Numbered from the stretch's first letter, positions 8,565-18,575 are shown. The stretch: 64,000 nucleotides of DNA from Dyadobacter sp. Leaf189 (GCF_001424405.1 NZ_LMPS01000001.1:67263-131262); one strand, 5' to 3'. Notes: a model not told the origin generated them from the sequence alone. Numbers and translations are program-made.

Positions 8565-10679
8565 TCAATTAAGCTCGTACATGAGCTGCATTTTCAGTTC
8601 GCTTCGCTTGTGCCCGCGAATCTCGTTCAGGCCTGAGCTGATCGTTTCCAGTTGTGTATAGTTGGTCTGAGACCAGCGAGCCCAAACTTTCATTTTCTTT
8701 GAAATCGTGTAACGCAGCATCAGATAGTGACGCGTTCCCACGTCGGAATAAGCCGGAATGGAAAATGCGTAGAGCATATCCTTTTCATAAGCGTACTGTC
8801 TGCTTTCGTAATCGTCAGTATTAAACCATGCAATGCGACTGCTGAGTTCGATCCGGGATAAATGCAAGGTAATATCCTGAAAAACAGTAATGCCCTTGGA
8901 CTTCTGTTTTCCTTTCAGCCCCGAATCACCCACCTGGCATCTCGTTCGCAAGGAGAATTTCATCGGCATTTCGTATTCAAAATTAATCATGGCAGTCCGG
9001 CGAACCGACATAACCAGTCCGGTTGCTGGCGCTTTATTTTCTGGCGCATTGCGCTGCTTGTGCTTTTCGTGCATTAATGCATACACATTCAGCCGCTTAC
9101 TGGGTTTGTAAAGACAATGCAGATAATAGTCGAATCCGCTGGAAGGTGCATCAACCTGAAATTTCAGCCAGGGAAACCAGAACCGGTCAACATAGCCGCT
9201 GAACTGCCAGCGGCGGGACGGCATGAAGCGCAGCCCTCCGTAAAGTCCGTTCTCGTTAATAGGCCGGGTATTCTCACTAATAGCATTTCCGTAAAATGTA
9301 TGGAAACTACGGGCATAATGTCGCGCCAGGATAGTAGCATCCCACTTTTTACCCAAACTCACAATATTTCCCAAGAGTAGCCCGGTACCTTTTGACAGCG
9401 AAACGGCGCCTTCTCCAAAGACGTGGAAATTACGCCAGCGATAATCTCCGTGAAGGCCCGCGATCAGATTGTGTTTTCCTGTAAATTCAAATTGATTGTA
9501 CGGAAGACTGCGTTTGCGGATTGTAGTGGGATAGAAAGTGTGAAGTGCAGTTATGCCGATCTGCCCATTTTGTGCGAGGTGGTGCAGTAAATGCGCGCCG
9601 ATATTCTGCTCCTGGAGGATATTGTGTTTTTCGATCTCACTGCTTGTCCGGTGGTAACCATTGATGGGCAGCGAAGTCACGAGTTTTCCTGCGGCGCTTT
9701 CATCTATTGCTGCGTCTCTTTTGGTTTTTGAGTAAAATAGTGAGATCGTGGTGTACCTGTCAATAGCATAGGTAGCTGCTGCGCCGCGAAAAAAGTTGGC
9801 TTCGCCGGAAGAAGTATAAGGTTTAAAGCCCAGCGTGCTGCGGTACCCGGTCTTGATCACTTCTGCTCCTTTCCCCAGAGAAAACCCAGCCCCAAGTACC
9901 ATTCCCTGCCCGGCCTGCATTTGATAGTCGCCAAGCACCAGGTTCTTCCATCTTCTCCGGTTCATCATTTGCGCGTGAAAGGATGAAAAGTCTGCGCCGA
10001 AAATATGGCGGCCTGCATTCCAGTCCCAAAGCGCCTCGCCCGCATCCTTGTCCATTGTAAATCCAATACTGTAAGAGCCGCTGCGTGCATTGCGGTAGCG
10101 CAGGTATGCATTATAGGGGCTTCCCGCATAGCTTGCGGCCGAATGGGAAGACGAATCCTGTTTCAGAAATCCTTTCTGCTTTTCAAGTACCCTGCCGGTG
10201 CGAAACATCAGGAAGTGCTGCCCCGGACTTCGTAAAGCCTCCCGGATGGAGCTTGTTTTCGGATTTAATGTAACGAATGGAAGTAATCGGTTGATGGTGA
10301 CAAGATCGTAACCAGGTATGGCTTGCAGTTCGTAGAGCGACAGGAATGGACCTGCTTGTTCGCGGTAGCTGAGCAATGCCCTCACCTGCACGTCAGTGAG
10401 GATCAATGTGCCCGAAAGCTCGTCGGCAGTAACAGCATTAATGTCGAGCGGATTGGTGTATAGATGCAAAAGTGACTCAAACAGTTCCGAATAATCCGTG
10501 TCTTCCGATGGAACAGGGAAAAGTGCTGCTACAAACTGGTTGATATCAATGTCCCTCTTTGGAGGCTCCTGGCTGCGAGCTGCTTTTGAAGAGAAGAGGA
10601 AAGCGGTAAAATACAGGAACAACAGGCCAATGTGGCCTCTTTTGTAATAAGCGTATGCGATAAGTCCTGTATACTGCAT
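8565..10679 (-). CDS. Helix-hairpin-helix (ComEA-like) domain protein with predicted outer-membrane barrel
   Basis: A 704-residue protein. A hydrophobic N-terminal stretch (GLLFLYFTAFLFSS, ~18-31) suggests a signal peptide with a long positive region. Residues ~75-135 hold a ComEA-like HhH segment (LDINAVTADELSGTLILTD, then SLYELQAIPGYD). The remainder is rich in alternating aromatic/polar strands and ends in a YELN-type terminus typical of Bacteroidota outer-membrane beta-barrels. The HhH fold suggests nucleic-acid contact, but in this family no function is established; a role in DNA handling at the outer membrane is only conjecture. It lies 24 bp behind nadC and 12 bp before recQ. Confidence 0.7.
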   Translation of the reverse strand: MQYTGLIAYAYYKRGHIGLLFLYFTAFLFSSKAARSQEPPKRDIDINQFVAALFPVPSEDTDYSELFESLLHLYTNPLDINAVTADELSGTLILTDVQVRALLSYREQAGPFLSLYELQAIPGYDLVTINRLLPFVTLNPKTSSIREALRSPGQHFLMFRTGRVLEKQKGFLKQDSSSHSAASYAGSPYNAYLRYRNARSGSYSIGFTMDKDAGEALWDWNAGRHIFGADFSSFHAQMMNRRRWKNLVLGDYQMQAGQGMVLGAGFSLGKGAEVIKTGYRSTLGFKPYTSSGEANFFRGAAATYAIDRYTTISLFYSKTKRDAAIDESAAGKLVTSLPINGYHRTSSEIEKHNILQEQNIGAHLLHHLAQNGQIGITALHTFYPTTIRKRSLPYNQFEFTGKHNLIAGLHGDYRWRNFHVFGEGAVSLSKGTGLLLGNIVSLGKKWDATILARHYARSFHTFYGNAISENTRPINENGLYGGLRFMPSRRWQFSGYVDRFWFPWLKFQVDAPSSGFDYYLHCLYKPSKRLNVYALMHEKHKQRNAPENKAPATGLVMSVRRTAMINFEYEMPMKFSLRTRCQVGDSGLKGKQKSKGITVFQDITLHLSRIELSSRIAWFNTDDYESRQYAYEKDMLYAFSIPAYSDVGTRHYLMLRYTISKKMKVWARWSQTNYTQLETISSGLNEIRGHKRSELKMQLMYELN

Positions 10680-10703
10680 ACGCTGTTGGTATGTTGATAG
10701 AGG

Positions 10704-11582
10704 TTAGAAGGCTTTTAAACTTAAATCCAGGCTTCGCGCCTGGTGCGTTAATGCGCCGCTTGATATTCCGTCCACTCCCGTTTCGGCGACTGCGCGGAGG
10801 GTTTTTTCGGTAATATTCCCCGAAGCTTCTGTTTCAAACCGCCCGGCGATCTTTTTCACTGCGGCGCGCAAATTGTCGAGTGAAAAGTTGTCGAGCATAA
10901 TGATATCAACCTGTCCAACCCGCAAAACTTCATCTACTTCAGCCAGGCTGCGTGTCTCAATTTCTATTTTCAGGTTTTTACCGGTTTGCGCCAGGTACTT
11001 GCGTGCCCCGGTGATTGCCGCTTCAATTCCGCCTGCGTAATCAACATGATTATCTTTCAGCATAATCATATCGTAAAGCCCCATCCGGTGATTTACCGCG
11101 CCGCCAATCTTCACTGCCAATTTTTCAAACAGACGGAAATTCGGCGTTGTTTTACGGGTATCCAGCAATTTCACTGGCAGGTCTGCAATGAGCGATGACA
11201 TTTGTCTTGAATAAGTCGCTATCCCGCTCATTCGCTGCATGGTATTAAGCACCAGCCGCTCAGCTTTCAGGATCAGCCGCGCGCTACCTTCGACTATAAA
11301 AACAATGTCACCTGTTTTGACGTCGGTTCCGTCAAAAAGTAACACATCAATTTTCAATGGGGGATCATTATAAAACGTAGCGGTTTCTTCGAAGATGATC
11401 TGCGCCACTTCCACACCAGCCAGAATACCGTCCTGCTTGACGAGCAACTTGGCACGCTTCACGGCATTTTCAGGTACGCTGGACAGAGAAGAGTGATCGC
11501 CGTCACCAATATCTTCCAGTAATGCGAGCCGGATCAGGCTACGAATTTCATGTGGGTCAGTTTCCATATGGTTGTATTTCAA
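10704..11582 (-). CDS. nadC: Nicotinate-nucleotide pyrophosphorylase (carboxylating)
   Basis: Quinolinate phosphoribosyltransferase: quinolinate plus PRPP gives nicotinate mononucleotide, CO2 and PPi in de novo NAD synthesis. The 292-residue length is normal. Diagnostic segments are LNTMQRMSGIAT (~133-144), DTRKTTPNFR (~158-167, PRPP/quinolinate-binding Arg/Lys), NHRMGLYDMIMLKDNH (~181-196) and the barrel strands EIETRSLAE and IMLDNF. Its ATG overlaps the stop of the upstream Wzi-like gene by 4 bp, so the two are probably translationally coupled. nadA and nadB are not in the window. Confidence 0.93.
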   Translation of the reverse strand: MKYNHMETDPHEIRSLIRLALLEDIGDGDHSSLSSVPENAVKRAKLLVKQDGILAGVEVAQIIFEETATFYNDPPLKIDVLLFDGTDVKTGDIVFIVEGSARLILKAERLVLNTMQRMSGIATYSRQMSSLIADLPVKLLDTRKTTPNFRLFEKLAVKIGGAVNHRMGLYDMIMLKDNHVDYAGGIEAAITGARKYLAQTGKNLKIEIETRSLAEVDEVLRVGQVDIIMLDNFSLDNLRAAVKKIAGRFETEASGNITEKTLRAVAETGVDGISSGALTHQARSLDLSLKAF

Positions 11583-13381
11583 TAGGTTTGCTGGCGATAA
11601 GCCATATTGTAGCGCACTGCGATAGTCCAGGTGTTGGACCTGGCGGCCACTTTCGTATCCGTCGAATTAACGTTCCTGAAAAGGTAGCGGCCGTCTACAA
11701 AAAAATTATGCGCGAATGAATAAGAGAGTCGTAAATCCGCGAAACTGGTACTTGCCTTGATTCCCTGGCCGATTTTCTGGTTCACTTCGCCGTCACGATT
11801 GAAACTTCTGCCTTCGTAACTTTTAGAAATGTCCCCTCCATAATTCATCATCGCATTATTGCTGGGATCTTTTCCCTGGGTCGCAAGCATCACAGTACCA
11901 TAAGCTGAGAGGCGGGAAGTAAGCTTGTAGCGCAGAATGGCCAGGTATTCACGAAAATTGGCCCCCAGCGGGTGTGCGAGCGACTGCCCGTAATGCATGT
12001 AATTGCGGCCACCATCTTTATGTGAGTAAGTGTAGGGGCGAACCAAATTATATTCTGCCTGTAAGTCCAGGTTAGGGACACCGAATGCATCTACGTACTT
12101 GGCACCAACTTGCAGACTGTATTTATTAGTCCAGGATTTGCTGCCATTGAAAAGGAATTTTGTTAAAAATTCATCTAAAACAAACTGCCCGTAAACAGAA
12201 GCCTGATTTGCCACAAGCCAGCGGAAATCAAAACCAAGCAATGCATTGTCCTGACTACCTATATACGATTCAACATATCTGTAAAAAATGATCGGATTGA
12301 GATAATTGAGATCATATCCGCCGCCAACGGTATCCCGGTTGAAAACTTCGGCTTCAAACACACCAATATTGATCTTATCCGTCAGGTTGAAGCTCAAATG
12401 GTGAATGGCGGCAAACTTTTTGTGCCTCAGTTCTCCTGTAAAAGCATTGGAAGATGCATTGATCATGCTCGTCCAGAGATTGGTATAATGGAATCTGCCC
12501 AGCTGGGTGTCCAGGCGCAAAAAGAGGTAGGGGCTGCTGTTATCAGAAAGGATCAGTGAGCGGTAGCCGCTACCAAAAGTATTATGATCGTGGCCGAAGC
12601 GGAGGTTAATGCTTTTCAATGGACGAAACGTGATATACCCGCGTGCACTCAGAAAGTCTTTTCCATTGCGCGTGGTTTTCGCCAACCCTTCTCCCGGGAA
12701 GCTTTTTGCGACTTGTGCCAGATCGCCAAAATTGTTTATATAGTTCGGAAACCGCCCTTGGTTATCAGCAACGTAGGTGTAAAATCCCAACTTTTCATTG
12801 ATCATACCCCGGATCTCAACGCCCCTCGCCGTAAACCACATGGTAGAATCGGTAGTAAGACCACCGGCGGAAAGGTGATCCCGGCCAATGAAGTTAGTAG
12901 TGGTAAAGTTGAAATGCAGGTCGAAATCCTTGTTGTGAATGCTGTAGAGGTCGGCGGGATGATGAAAAAATCTTCTTTTCTGCCCCTTCGGCGGCACTTT
13001 GAACCAATGCAGTCGTGAAAGCTGGTCGTATTTCAGGGAATCAGTCGCGACCATTCCGTTTGTCCATTCCCAGCTGTCTTCCCGAAGGTAATCGATCGTC
13101 TCCCAGTCGCGTTCGGTGAAGTTTACAGTTCCCTCTTTGAGAATAGAATCGGTAAGTGCAACAACCGCCTTTCTCTCAAATGGTTTGGTATTATAATGAA
13201 AACCTTCCGTGAGTTTGCCGCGCTTGATTTCCAGGCGGTCGATCAAATGGTAGTAGTCGTCGTTGAATGGTATAAATGAACTTTGTGCGTGTCCGTATGA
13301 CAGGGATACCAGTATGATCAACAAGGTTTTAAGATACCGGCTTATTCCTGGAACCATAGGCAAACAAAATCTACTGTTCAC
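11579..13381 (-). CDS. Wzi-like capsule assembly / gliding-motility RemB-like outer-membrane protein
   Basis: A 600-residue exported protein: the N-terminal hydrophobic run (LLIILVSLSYGHAQ, ~20-33) ends in a plausible signal-peptidase site. The body is beta-rich with the FxLRFGHDHNTFGSGYRSL segment (~255-275) and a membrane-strand terminus (TWTIAVRYNM), as in the Wzi capsule-assembly family and Bacteroidota RemB. These outer-membrane barrels bind surface polysaccharide or aid surface adhesion and gliding. Which of the two applies here is not decidable by eye. It is the first gene of the minus-strand unit and its stop overlaps nadC by 4 bp. Confidence 0.68.
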   Translation of the reverse strand: MNSRFCLPMVPGISRYLKTLLIILVSLSYGHAQSSFIPFNDDYYHLIDRLEIKRGKLTEGFHYNTKPFERKAVVALTDSILKEGTVNFTERDWETIDYLREDSWEWTNGMVATDSLKYDQLSRLHWFKVPPKGQKRRFFHHPADLYSIHNKDFDLHFNFTTTNFIGRDHLSAGGLTTDSTMWFTARGVEIRGMINEKLGFYTYVADNQGRFPNYINNFGDLAQVAKSFPGEGLAKTTRNGKDFLSARGYITFRPLKSINLRFGHDHNTFGSGYRSLILSDNSSPYLFLRLDTQLGRFHYTNLWTSMINASSNAFTGELRHKKFAAIHHLSFNLTDKINIGVFEAEVFNRDTVGGGYDLNYLNPIIFYRYVESYIGSQDNALLGFDFRWLVANQASVYGQFVLDEFLTKFLFNGSKSWTNKYSLQVGAKYVDAFGVPNLDLQAEYNLVRPYTYSHKDGGRNYMHYGQSLAHPLGANFREYLAILRYKLTSRLSAYGTVMLATQGKDPSNNAMMNYGGDISKSYEGRSFNRDGEVNQKIGQGIKASTSFADLRLSYSFAHNFFVDGRYLFRNVNSTDTKVAARSNTWTIAVRYNMAYRQQTY

Positions 13382-13482
13382 ACAAATCGAACTTTTGCGA
13401 AGAATTTTTAGAATTATACATCCAAATTACGTCAATGAATTTGTATTATCTTGCATGGAGTAGCTTAAAAACTGTCGATTAT

Positions 13483-14127
13483 ATGTTTTTACTAACCCAA
13501 AAACCTTCCATTGCCGATCACTATCTGGCCGAGTTGCGTGATGTAAATTTTCAAAGAGACCGGATGAGATTTCGTCGGAATATGGAGCGGTTGGGGGAGC
13601 TGCTGGCCTATGAACTTTCAAAAACTTTGACCTTCCGAACCTCCAAAGTGGAGACCCCGCTCGGGCAGGCGCCTTCTCGTTCATTGCTGCAACCGATTGT
13701 CCTCGCCACCATTTTACGCGCCGGACTTCCCCTTCACCAGGGTTTCCTGAACATTTTCGACCATGCAGACAATGCATTTATCGGCGCTTACCGCGGGCAT
13801 CACATTAACGATGAGGATGAGTTTGAAGTTGAAATGGACTATATCACAAGTCCCGACCTGACAGGCAAGATCCTTGTGCTGATTGATCCGATGCTGGCAA
13901 CCGGCCGGTCTATGGAAAAAGTATATCATGCATTGCTTCGCTTTGGTATTCCTGCTCAAACCCATATCGCCTCCGTGATCGCCAGTCCCGAAGGCGTTGA
14001 ATTTCTGCAGCAGCGCATTCCGCAATGCAGGCTCTGGCTCGGCGCAGTCGATCAGAAACTGAATGAACAATACTACATTGTTCCAGGCCTGGGCGACGCT
14101 GGTGACCTTGCTTACGGAGAAAAATAG
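13483..14127 (+). CDS. upp: Uracil phosphoribosyltransferase
   Basis: Salvages uracil with PRPP to UMP. The PRPP-binding loop LIDPMLATGRSME is at ~142-154, ILRAGLPLHQGF at ~84-95 and a conserved YIVPGLGDAGD uracil-binding C-terminus follows, all as in Upp. I start it at ATG 13483, giving 214 residues beginning MFLLTQKPS; an upstream in-frame ATG at 13435 would add 16 residues (NLYYLAWSS...) not expected in this family, and a TATCTTGC -7-like sequence at 13447-13454 would fall inside that extension. It is convergent with the TonB receptor gene, with stops 1 bp apart. Confidence 0.9.
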   Translation: MFLLTQKPSIADHYLAELRDVNFQRDRMRFRRNMERLGELLAYELSKTLTFRTSKVETPLGQAPSRSLLQPIVLATILRAGLPLHQGFLNIFDHADNAFIGAYRGHHINDEDEFEVEMDYITSPDLTGKILVLIDPMLATGRSMEKVYHALLRFGIPAQTHIASVIASPEGVEFLQQRIPQCRLWLGAVDQKLNEQYYIVPGLGDAGDLAYGEK

Positions 14128-14128
14128 C

Positions 14129-17100
14129 CTAGTTCAGCAATTCATCAAAGGTGATACTTATATAATAGGTAGAGCCTACATTCGGGCTGGCGTAAGATTG
14201 AATGTATGACTTACCCAGCAGGTTGGTCCCGCCCACTTTTATAATGGATTTGATCGGGGAAACTTTCAGGCTTACCTGCGCGTCCAGATTGTGAATAGCC
14301 GGGACTTTGGTATTTGAAAAAACAGGAATACCCGTACTCGTAGGTACCACAAAGCTTGATTCCCATACAAAAGCCTGCTGATAACGATACACAACATTGA
14401 AGCCCAGCGAGTTGCTGCTGGTGATTCTTTTGCCAAAATTGACATTGTAGCGGTACTTCGGCGTATTGAAAGATGAATACTGGACTTCCGGTGAAGGAGT
14501 GAAGTTGCGTAGCTCATTGTTCGCGACATTTCCGCCTGCATTGAAGCCGCGCGGCAAAGCATAATTAAGTCCGATCGCGAAGCCGGTGGTTGTAATTGTT
14601 TCCGATGTATTTACAACCCTGGAAAATCCATTGAAGCTACCCACGCCAATGCCGGATTCCACGGGTAGCCCTGGCGCCGCCGCTGCCGTAGGAACCACGA
14701 TTACTGCCCCACCAATCAGGTTCTTGTATTGGCTCACATAATAGTAAGCATCGATAAAAAGCTTTTTTGCAATAACTCCTTTGTAACCAATCTCATAAGA
14801 GGCAATCCGCTCGGGTTGTAAACGTCTCGCATTGTATTTGGGAAGTTTTGCGAGTGCGTAAGCCTGCGCCAGGGTAGGTACCAGGCCGGGAACCTGTGCG
14901 GCGAGGATACCGGGAAGTTGCGAAGAAAGTACGCCTGGCAGAGTCTGGTTCACACCATTGGTAATCGCGTTTTGAATGGCGGTGGCCTCATTGGGTATCT
15001 GGCCGGCTGCCACGGCCTGGTTTACTGCCGCGGTAACCTGCGTTGTAACTGCCTGCGTAATAGCGGCAGTGGCTTGCTGGGTTACCACTACTTTGGCGTA
15101 GGTAGTGGCACTCGCAACGATGCTCGGGTCGCTGTTGATCACTTTTGTGATTGCTTCCGTCGAGAGATTCTGCCGCAATATCCCGTTGGACAGATTGTAC
15201 CTCGCGTCAAATTCGGGTAAGCCGCCTATCAGTGTGCCGGCTGGTGTTTTCAGGTCGATATATTGGTTTTGGGTGGTGGGAATGCGAAATCCGGTTTGGT
15301 AGGAGAGACGAATATTGTGCTCACCGAAAGTGGTTACCGCCGATATCCTGGGTGTAAACTGGCCTTTAAAATTCTCATTCTTATCATATCTGATCGACCC
15401 GGTGAGTTTCAAATGGTCAGACAGGAGTGATTTGCCAGCCTGCAAAAACGCGCCCCATTCATTGATCGGGATTGTTCCCGAGCGGCCTTCTTTTGTATCG
15501 GCAAATAAGGTACCTGCCGAGCGCAACTGATACTGCCTGAAATTAGCTCCGACAAGTACTTCTACTACTTTGATCTGGTTTTTGAAATTGTAAAAACCTT
15601 CCACGTGATAAAGATTGGTTTTATCCGCAAAACCGCCGCCACCTTCTACAATGGGCATATTCCGGTACTTATCTAAAAGCTGGGCGAAGGCGGGTGTTCC
15701 CGGCATAGGCATATTCGCGTCAGCAGTTTGGCGGGAAAGTAAATGCGCCTGTGCCTCGTCGCTGCCAGCCGCCCGCGCTGTGGCGAATGCGCCGGTATAC
15801 TGGCCAAACCAGATGGTATTCGGTTTGAAGTCGTTCAGCATGGAAACAGCCGCAAGTCCGGACAAGTACGATTTACCCGATCTTTCCTGCGTGGTGTAAG
15901 CACGTACCGTGAAATTATCTCCGCGCAGTTCGAGCTTTGCCTGTGTCAGGTTGAAGTTGCGCAATGCATAGCGGCCGGTACCTGTATAAACGGTTGTTCC
16001 GTATCCATAATTAACCTGCGCGACGGCTTCTACTTTTTCATTGATCCGGTAATGTAAAGCTGCATTTGCTTTGAAGCTCTTGGTATTATAATCCACGAGA
16101 TCTTTTTCACGATAGCCTGTGCGACTTACAAACTTACTGGGTACCAATCCAACTGCTGCCTGCGGGATCTGTCCCGCGTTGGCCAGCGACTGTGCTACTG
16201 CATTGATGTTGGTTTGAATTTCATCTCCGTAAACATTAGCCCCGTCATAATCCAGCGCAGTCCCCGCTCCCCGACCGGAATCTGCATTTCCACCGACATT
16301 CAAATTGGTGTAATTGGTTGCTTCCCAGTCTGTTGCTCTGATCAGCGAAACATTTGCTTTAAATGCGATTTTGTTATTAAATGCTTTTGCATACCGGATT
16401 GTTGCGTCTACGAACGGTGTCGTAGGTTTATTTCTGCGTGATTCGTGCATGATCCCGCCCTTTACACTGGCACTCAGTCCCTGGTACAGAAAAGGACTTT
16501 TACTGTTCATCAGGATCAGTCCATTCACTGCATTGGGCCCGTATAGTGCAGACGCAGCACCTGGAAGTACCTCGACACTTTCCACGTCGAGCTCCGGAAT
16601 GCCGATAATGTTGTCGAGCGGGAAGTTGAGGCCGGGCGCCTGATTGTCCATTCCGTCGATCATCTGCACGGTCCGCGGGTTACCTGTGCTGCCGAAGCCA
16701 CGCATATTCACCGACTTGAACAGGAAACCCTGGGTGGTCATATCAATGCCTTTCAGGTTATTCAATGCGTCGTAAAAACTCGCGGAAGGCGTGTCGCGCA
16801 TATCGCGGAGGTTCATTTTCTCAATTGCAACCGGGGATTTCATCACCGATTCTTCTACCCGGGAAGCGGATACTACCACTTCTTCGCCCAAGGTAATTTG
16901 CTCAACCAATTGAATGTCGAGGTTGGATTGACCGGTAGTAACAGCTACTTCCTGTGTTTGAAAGCCGACTGACGAGATGACAAGCGTGAAGGGCGGGACA
17001 GAGCTGGTATTTAGGCTAAATTCTCCTTTGTTGTCGGTAATGGTACCCGCCACTTTTCCTTTGATCTGAATACTGATACCTGCCAGCGGCTCGCGGGAGG

Positions 17101-17203
17101 TTGATTCTGTTACTTTGCCTTTCAGGCTGATCTGGCAAAACGCAATAGCAGGGAGCAAAAGCAGCAAGATCAGAACATGGATTTTCGTAAAAATTGATCC
17201 CAT
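14129..17203 (-). CDS. TonB-dependent outer-membrane receptor with N-terminal carboxypeptidase-regulatory-like domain
   Basis: A 1024-residue receptor. A signal peptide (VLILLLLLPAIAFC, ~9-22) is followed by a carboxypeptidase-regulatory-like domain (LKGKVTESTSREPLAGI...GEFSLN, ~27-100), a plug with PSASFYDALNNLKGID and MRGFGSTGNPRTVQMIDG (~138-185), and a barrel ending in a YISITFDELLN strand. It imports an unknown ligand with TonB energy; no SusD partner lies beside it, so a glycan-type SusC role is unlikely, and a siderophore, metal or cofactor is more plausible. Residues ~687-785 form an Ala/Gln/Thr/Val-rich insertion in the barrel. No regulator or substrate enzyme is adjacent. Confidence 0.88.
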   Translation of the reverse strand: MGSIFTKIHVLILLLLLPAIAFCQISLKGKVTESTSREPLAGISIQIKGKVAGTITDNKGEFSLNTSSVPPFTLVISSVGFQTQEVAVTTGQSNLDIQLVEQITLGEEVVVSASRVEESVMKSPVAIEKMNLRDMRDTPSASFYDALNNLKGIDMTTQGFLFKSVNMRGFGSTGNPRTVQMIDGMDNQAPGLNFPLDNIIGIPELDVESVEVLPGAASALYGPNAVNGLILMNSKSPFLYQGLSASVKGGIMHESRRNKPTTPFVDATIRYAKAFNNKIAFKANVSLIRATDWEATNYTNLNVGGNADSGRGAGTALDYDGANVYGDEIQTNINAVAQSLANAGQIPQAAVGLVPSKFVSRTGYREKDLVDYNTKSFKANAALHYRINEKVEAVAQVNYGYGTTVYTGTGRYALRNFNLTQAKLELRGDNFTVRAYTTQERSGKSYLSGLAAVSMLNDFKPNTIWFGQYTGAFATARAAGSDEAQAHLLSRQTADANMPMPGTPAFAQLLDKYRNMPIVEGGGGFADKTNLYHVEGFYNFKNQIKVVEVLVGANFRQYQLRSAGTLFADTKEGRSGTIPINEWGAFLQAGKSLLSDHLKLTGSIRYDKNENFKGQFTPRISAVTTFGEHNIRLSYQTGFRIPTTQNQYIDLKTPAGTLIGGLPEFDARYNLSNGILRQNLSTEAITKVINSDPSIVASATTYAKVVVTQQATAAITQAVTTQVTAAVNQAVAAGQIPNEATAIQNAITNGVNQTLPGVLSSQLPGILAAQVPGLVPTLAQAYALAKLPKYNARRLQPERIASYEIGYKGVIAKKLFIDAYYYVSQYKNLIGGAVIVVPTAAAAPGLPVESGIGVGSFNGFSRVVNTSETITTTGFAIGLNYALPRGFNAGGNVANNELRNFTPSPEVQYSSFNTPKYRYNVNFGKRITSSNSLGFNVVYRYQQAFVWESSFVVPTSTGIPVFSNTKVPAIHNLDAQVSLKVSPIKSIIKVGGTNLLGKSYIQSYASPNVGSTYYISITFDELLN

Positions 17204-17461
17204 TGATTTTAAGTTTTTGATGTGGATTATACAGAAGTAACGTACAAAATTTTCTTTGATTTTTGACAGAATTATCCGGGCAAAATTTTGTTGACAATCA
17301 TGTGGTCACAGGTGTATTCAGGATGATTTGAAGTGTTTTTACGAGCCAGTGGCTGTTTTATGGTAATTTAACTTGCCTTTTTGACTGTTAGAGCCGGCAT
17401 AATGATGCTTTATCACTAGTTTTGAAGACCTTTCAATAACGCTTATAACAAAATATTCGTA

Positions 17462-18529
17462 ATGCAGGATACTTATGTGATTATCATGGCAGGCGGAGTG
17501 GGTACCAGATTCTGGCCATTCAGCCGGACCGATTTCCCGAAGCAATTTCACGATGTACTCGGTACCGGACAGACGCTTTTGCAACAAACTGTTGAAAGAT
17601 TTGACGGAGTTTGTCCGATCGAAAATATTTATATCGTCACCAGTCAGGAATACAAGGGACTCGTAAAAGAGCAGATCCCGGCATTGTCTGATGATCAGAT
17701 CCTGCTGGAACCGAACCGCAGGAACACAGCGCCCTGCATTGCTTATGCCTGTTACAAGATCGCAGCGCGTAATCCCAATGCGAATGTGGTGGTAGCGCCT
17801 GCTGACCATATTATTCTTAAAAGTGACGTTTTCAGAGACACCATCAAGGTTGCTCTGGGAGCTACGCGGAATGAAGATATCCTGGTTACGCTGGGTATCC
17901 AGCCAACCCGGCCCGATACCGGATATGGTTACATTCAGTACATTCCTGATAAACTGACCGTCAAAAAGGTTAAATCCTTCACCGAAAAACCTCATCTGGA
18001 ACTTGCATTGCAGTTTTTAGACAGCGGCGATTTCGTATGGAATGCAGGCATTTTCGTTTGGAATATCAATGCATTTAAAAAGGCATTGAACGAGTTCCAG
18101 CCTGAGATCGCAGAAATATTCAGCGGAGGCGAAAACCACTATTATGTTGAAACCGAGGATTCGTTTGTTCAGCGCGCGTATGCGCATTGCGGCAGCATTT
18201 CCATCGACAACGCGATTATGGAAAAAGCGGACAACGTTCACGTGGTTTTAAGCAATTTCGGCTGGTCGGACCTTGGTACCTGGAAGTCACTGTATGAAGT
18301 TTCGGAAAAAGATTCGAACCTGAATGTAACAGACGGAAACCTGATCCTGCACAATACAACAAATTCAATCATCAAAACACCGGCAGACAAACTTGTTGTA
18401 ATCAACGGTCTTGACGGCTTCATCGTAGCTGAATACGACGGAGTGCTTTTGATCTGCAAAAAAGAAGAAGAACAGAAAGTGAAGGAGTTTGTGGCCCAGG
18501 CGAAGGAGTTGAATCCGAAATATGTATAA
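17462..18529 (+). CDS. manC: Mannose-1-phosphate guanylyltransferase
   Basis: Makes GDP-mannose from mannose 1-phosphate and GTP for surface polysaccharides. The 355-residue chain has the nucleotidyltransferase signature IIMAGGVGTRFWPFSR..FPKQF (~7-28), APADHIIL (~117-124), FTEKP (~172) and the WNAGIFVWN and DNAIMEKADNV blocks (~193, ~247). It stops before any phosphomannose isomerase (type II PMI cupin) domain, so it is the short mono-functional form common in Bacteroidota. No GDP-mannose-using genes are adjacent. A terminator follows at 18544-18575. Confidence 0.9.
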   Translation: MQDTYVIIMAGGVGTRFWPFSRTDFPKQFHDVLGTGQTLLQQTVERFDGVCPIENIYIVTSQEYKGLVKEQIPALSDDQILLEPNRRNTAPCIAYACYKIAARNPNANVVVAPADHIILKSDVFRDTIKVALGATRNEDILVTLGIQPTRPDTGYGYIQYIPDKLTVKKVKSFTEKPHLELALQFLDSGDFVWNAGIFVWNINAFKKALNEFQPEIAEIFSGGENHYYVETEDSFVQRAYAHCGSISIDNAIMEKADNVHVVLSNFGWSDLGTWKSLYEVSEKDSNLNVTDGNLILHNTTNSIIKTPADKLVVINGLDGFIVAEYDGVLLICKKEEEQKVKEFVAQAKELNPKYV

Positions 18530-18543
18530 GGAGATACCGTTAG

Positions 18544-18575
18544 AAAAATGCCAGGCTGTGAGGTCTGGCTTTTTT
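18544..18575 (+). terminator. Rho-independent terminator after manC
   Basis: The stem GCCAGG/TCTGGC (one G-T pair), 8-base loop, is flanked by A5 on the left and a T6 tract on the right, starting 20 bp after the manC stop and before the toxin-antitoxin pair. Confidence 0.75.

Noticed and set aside
17339..17995. 218-residue minus-strand frame over manC
   Set aside because: Lies antisense to the intact manC coding sequence and has no recognisable domain.
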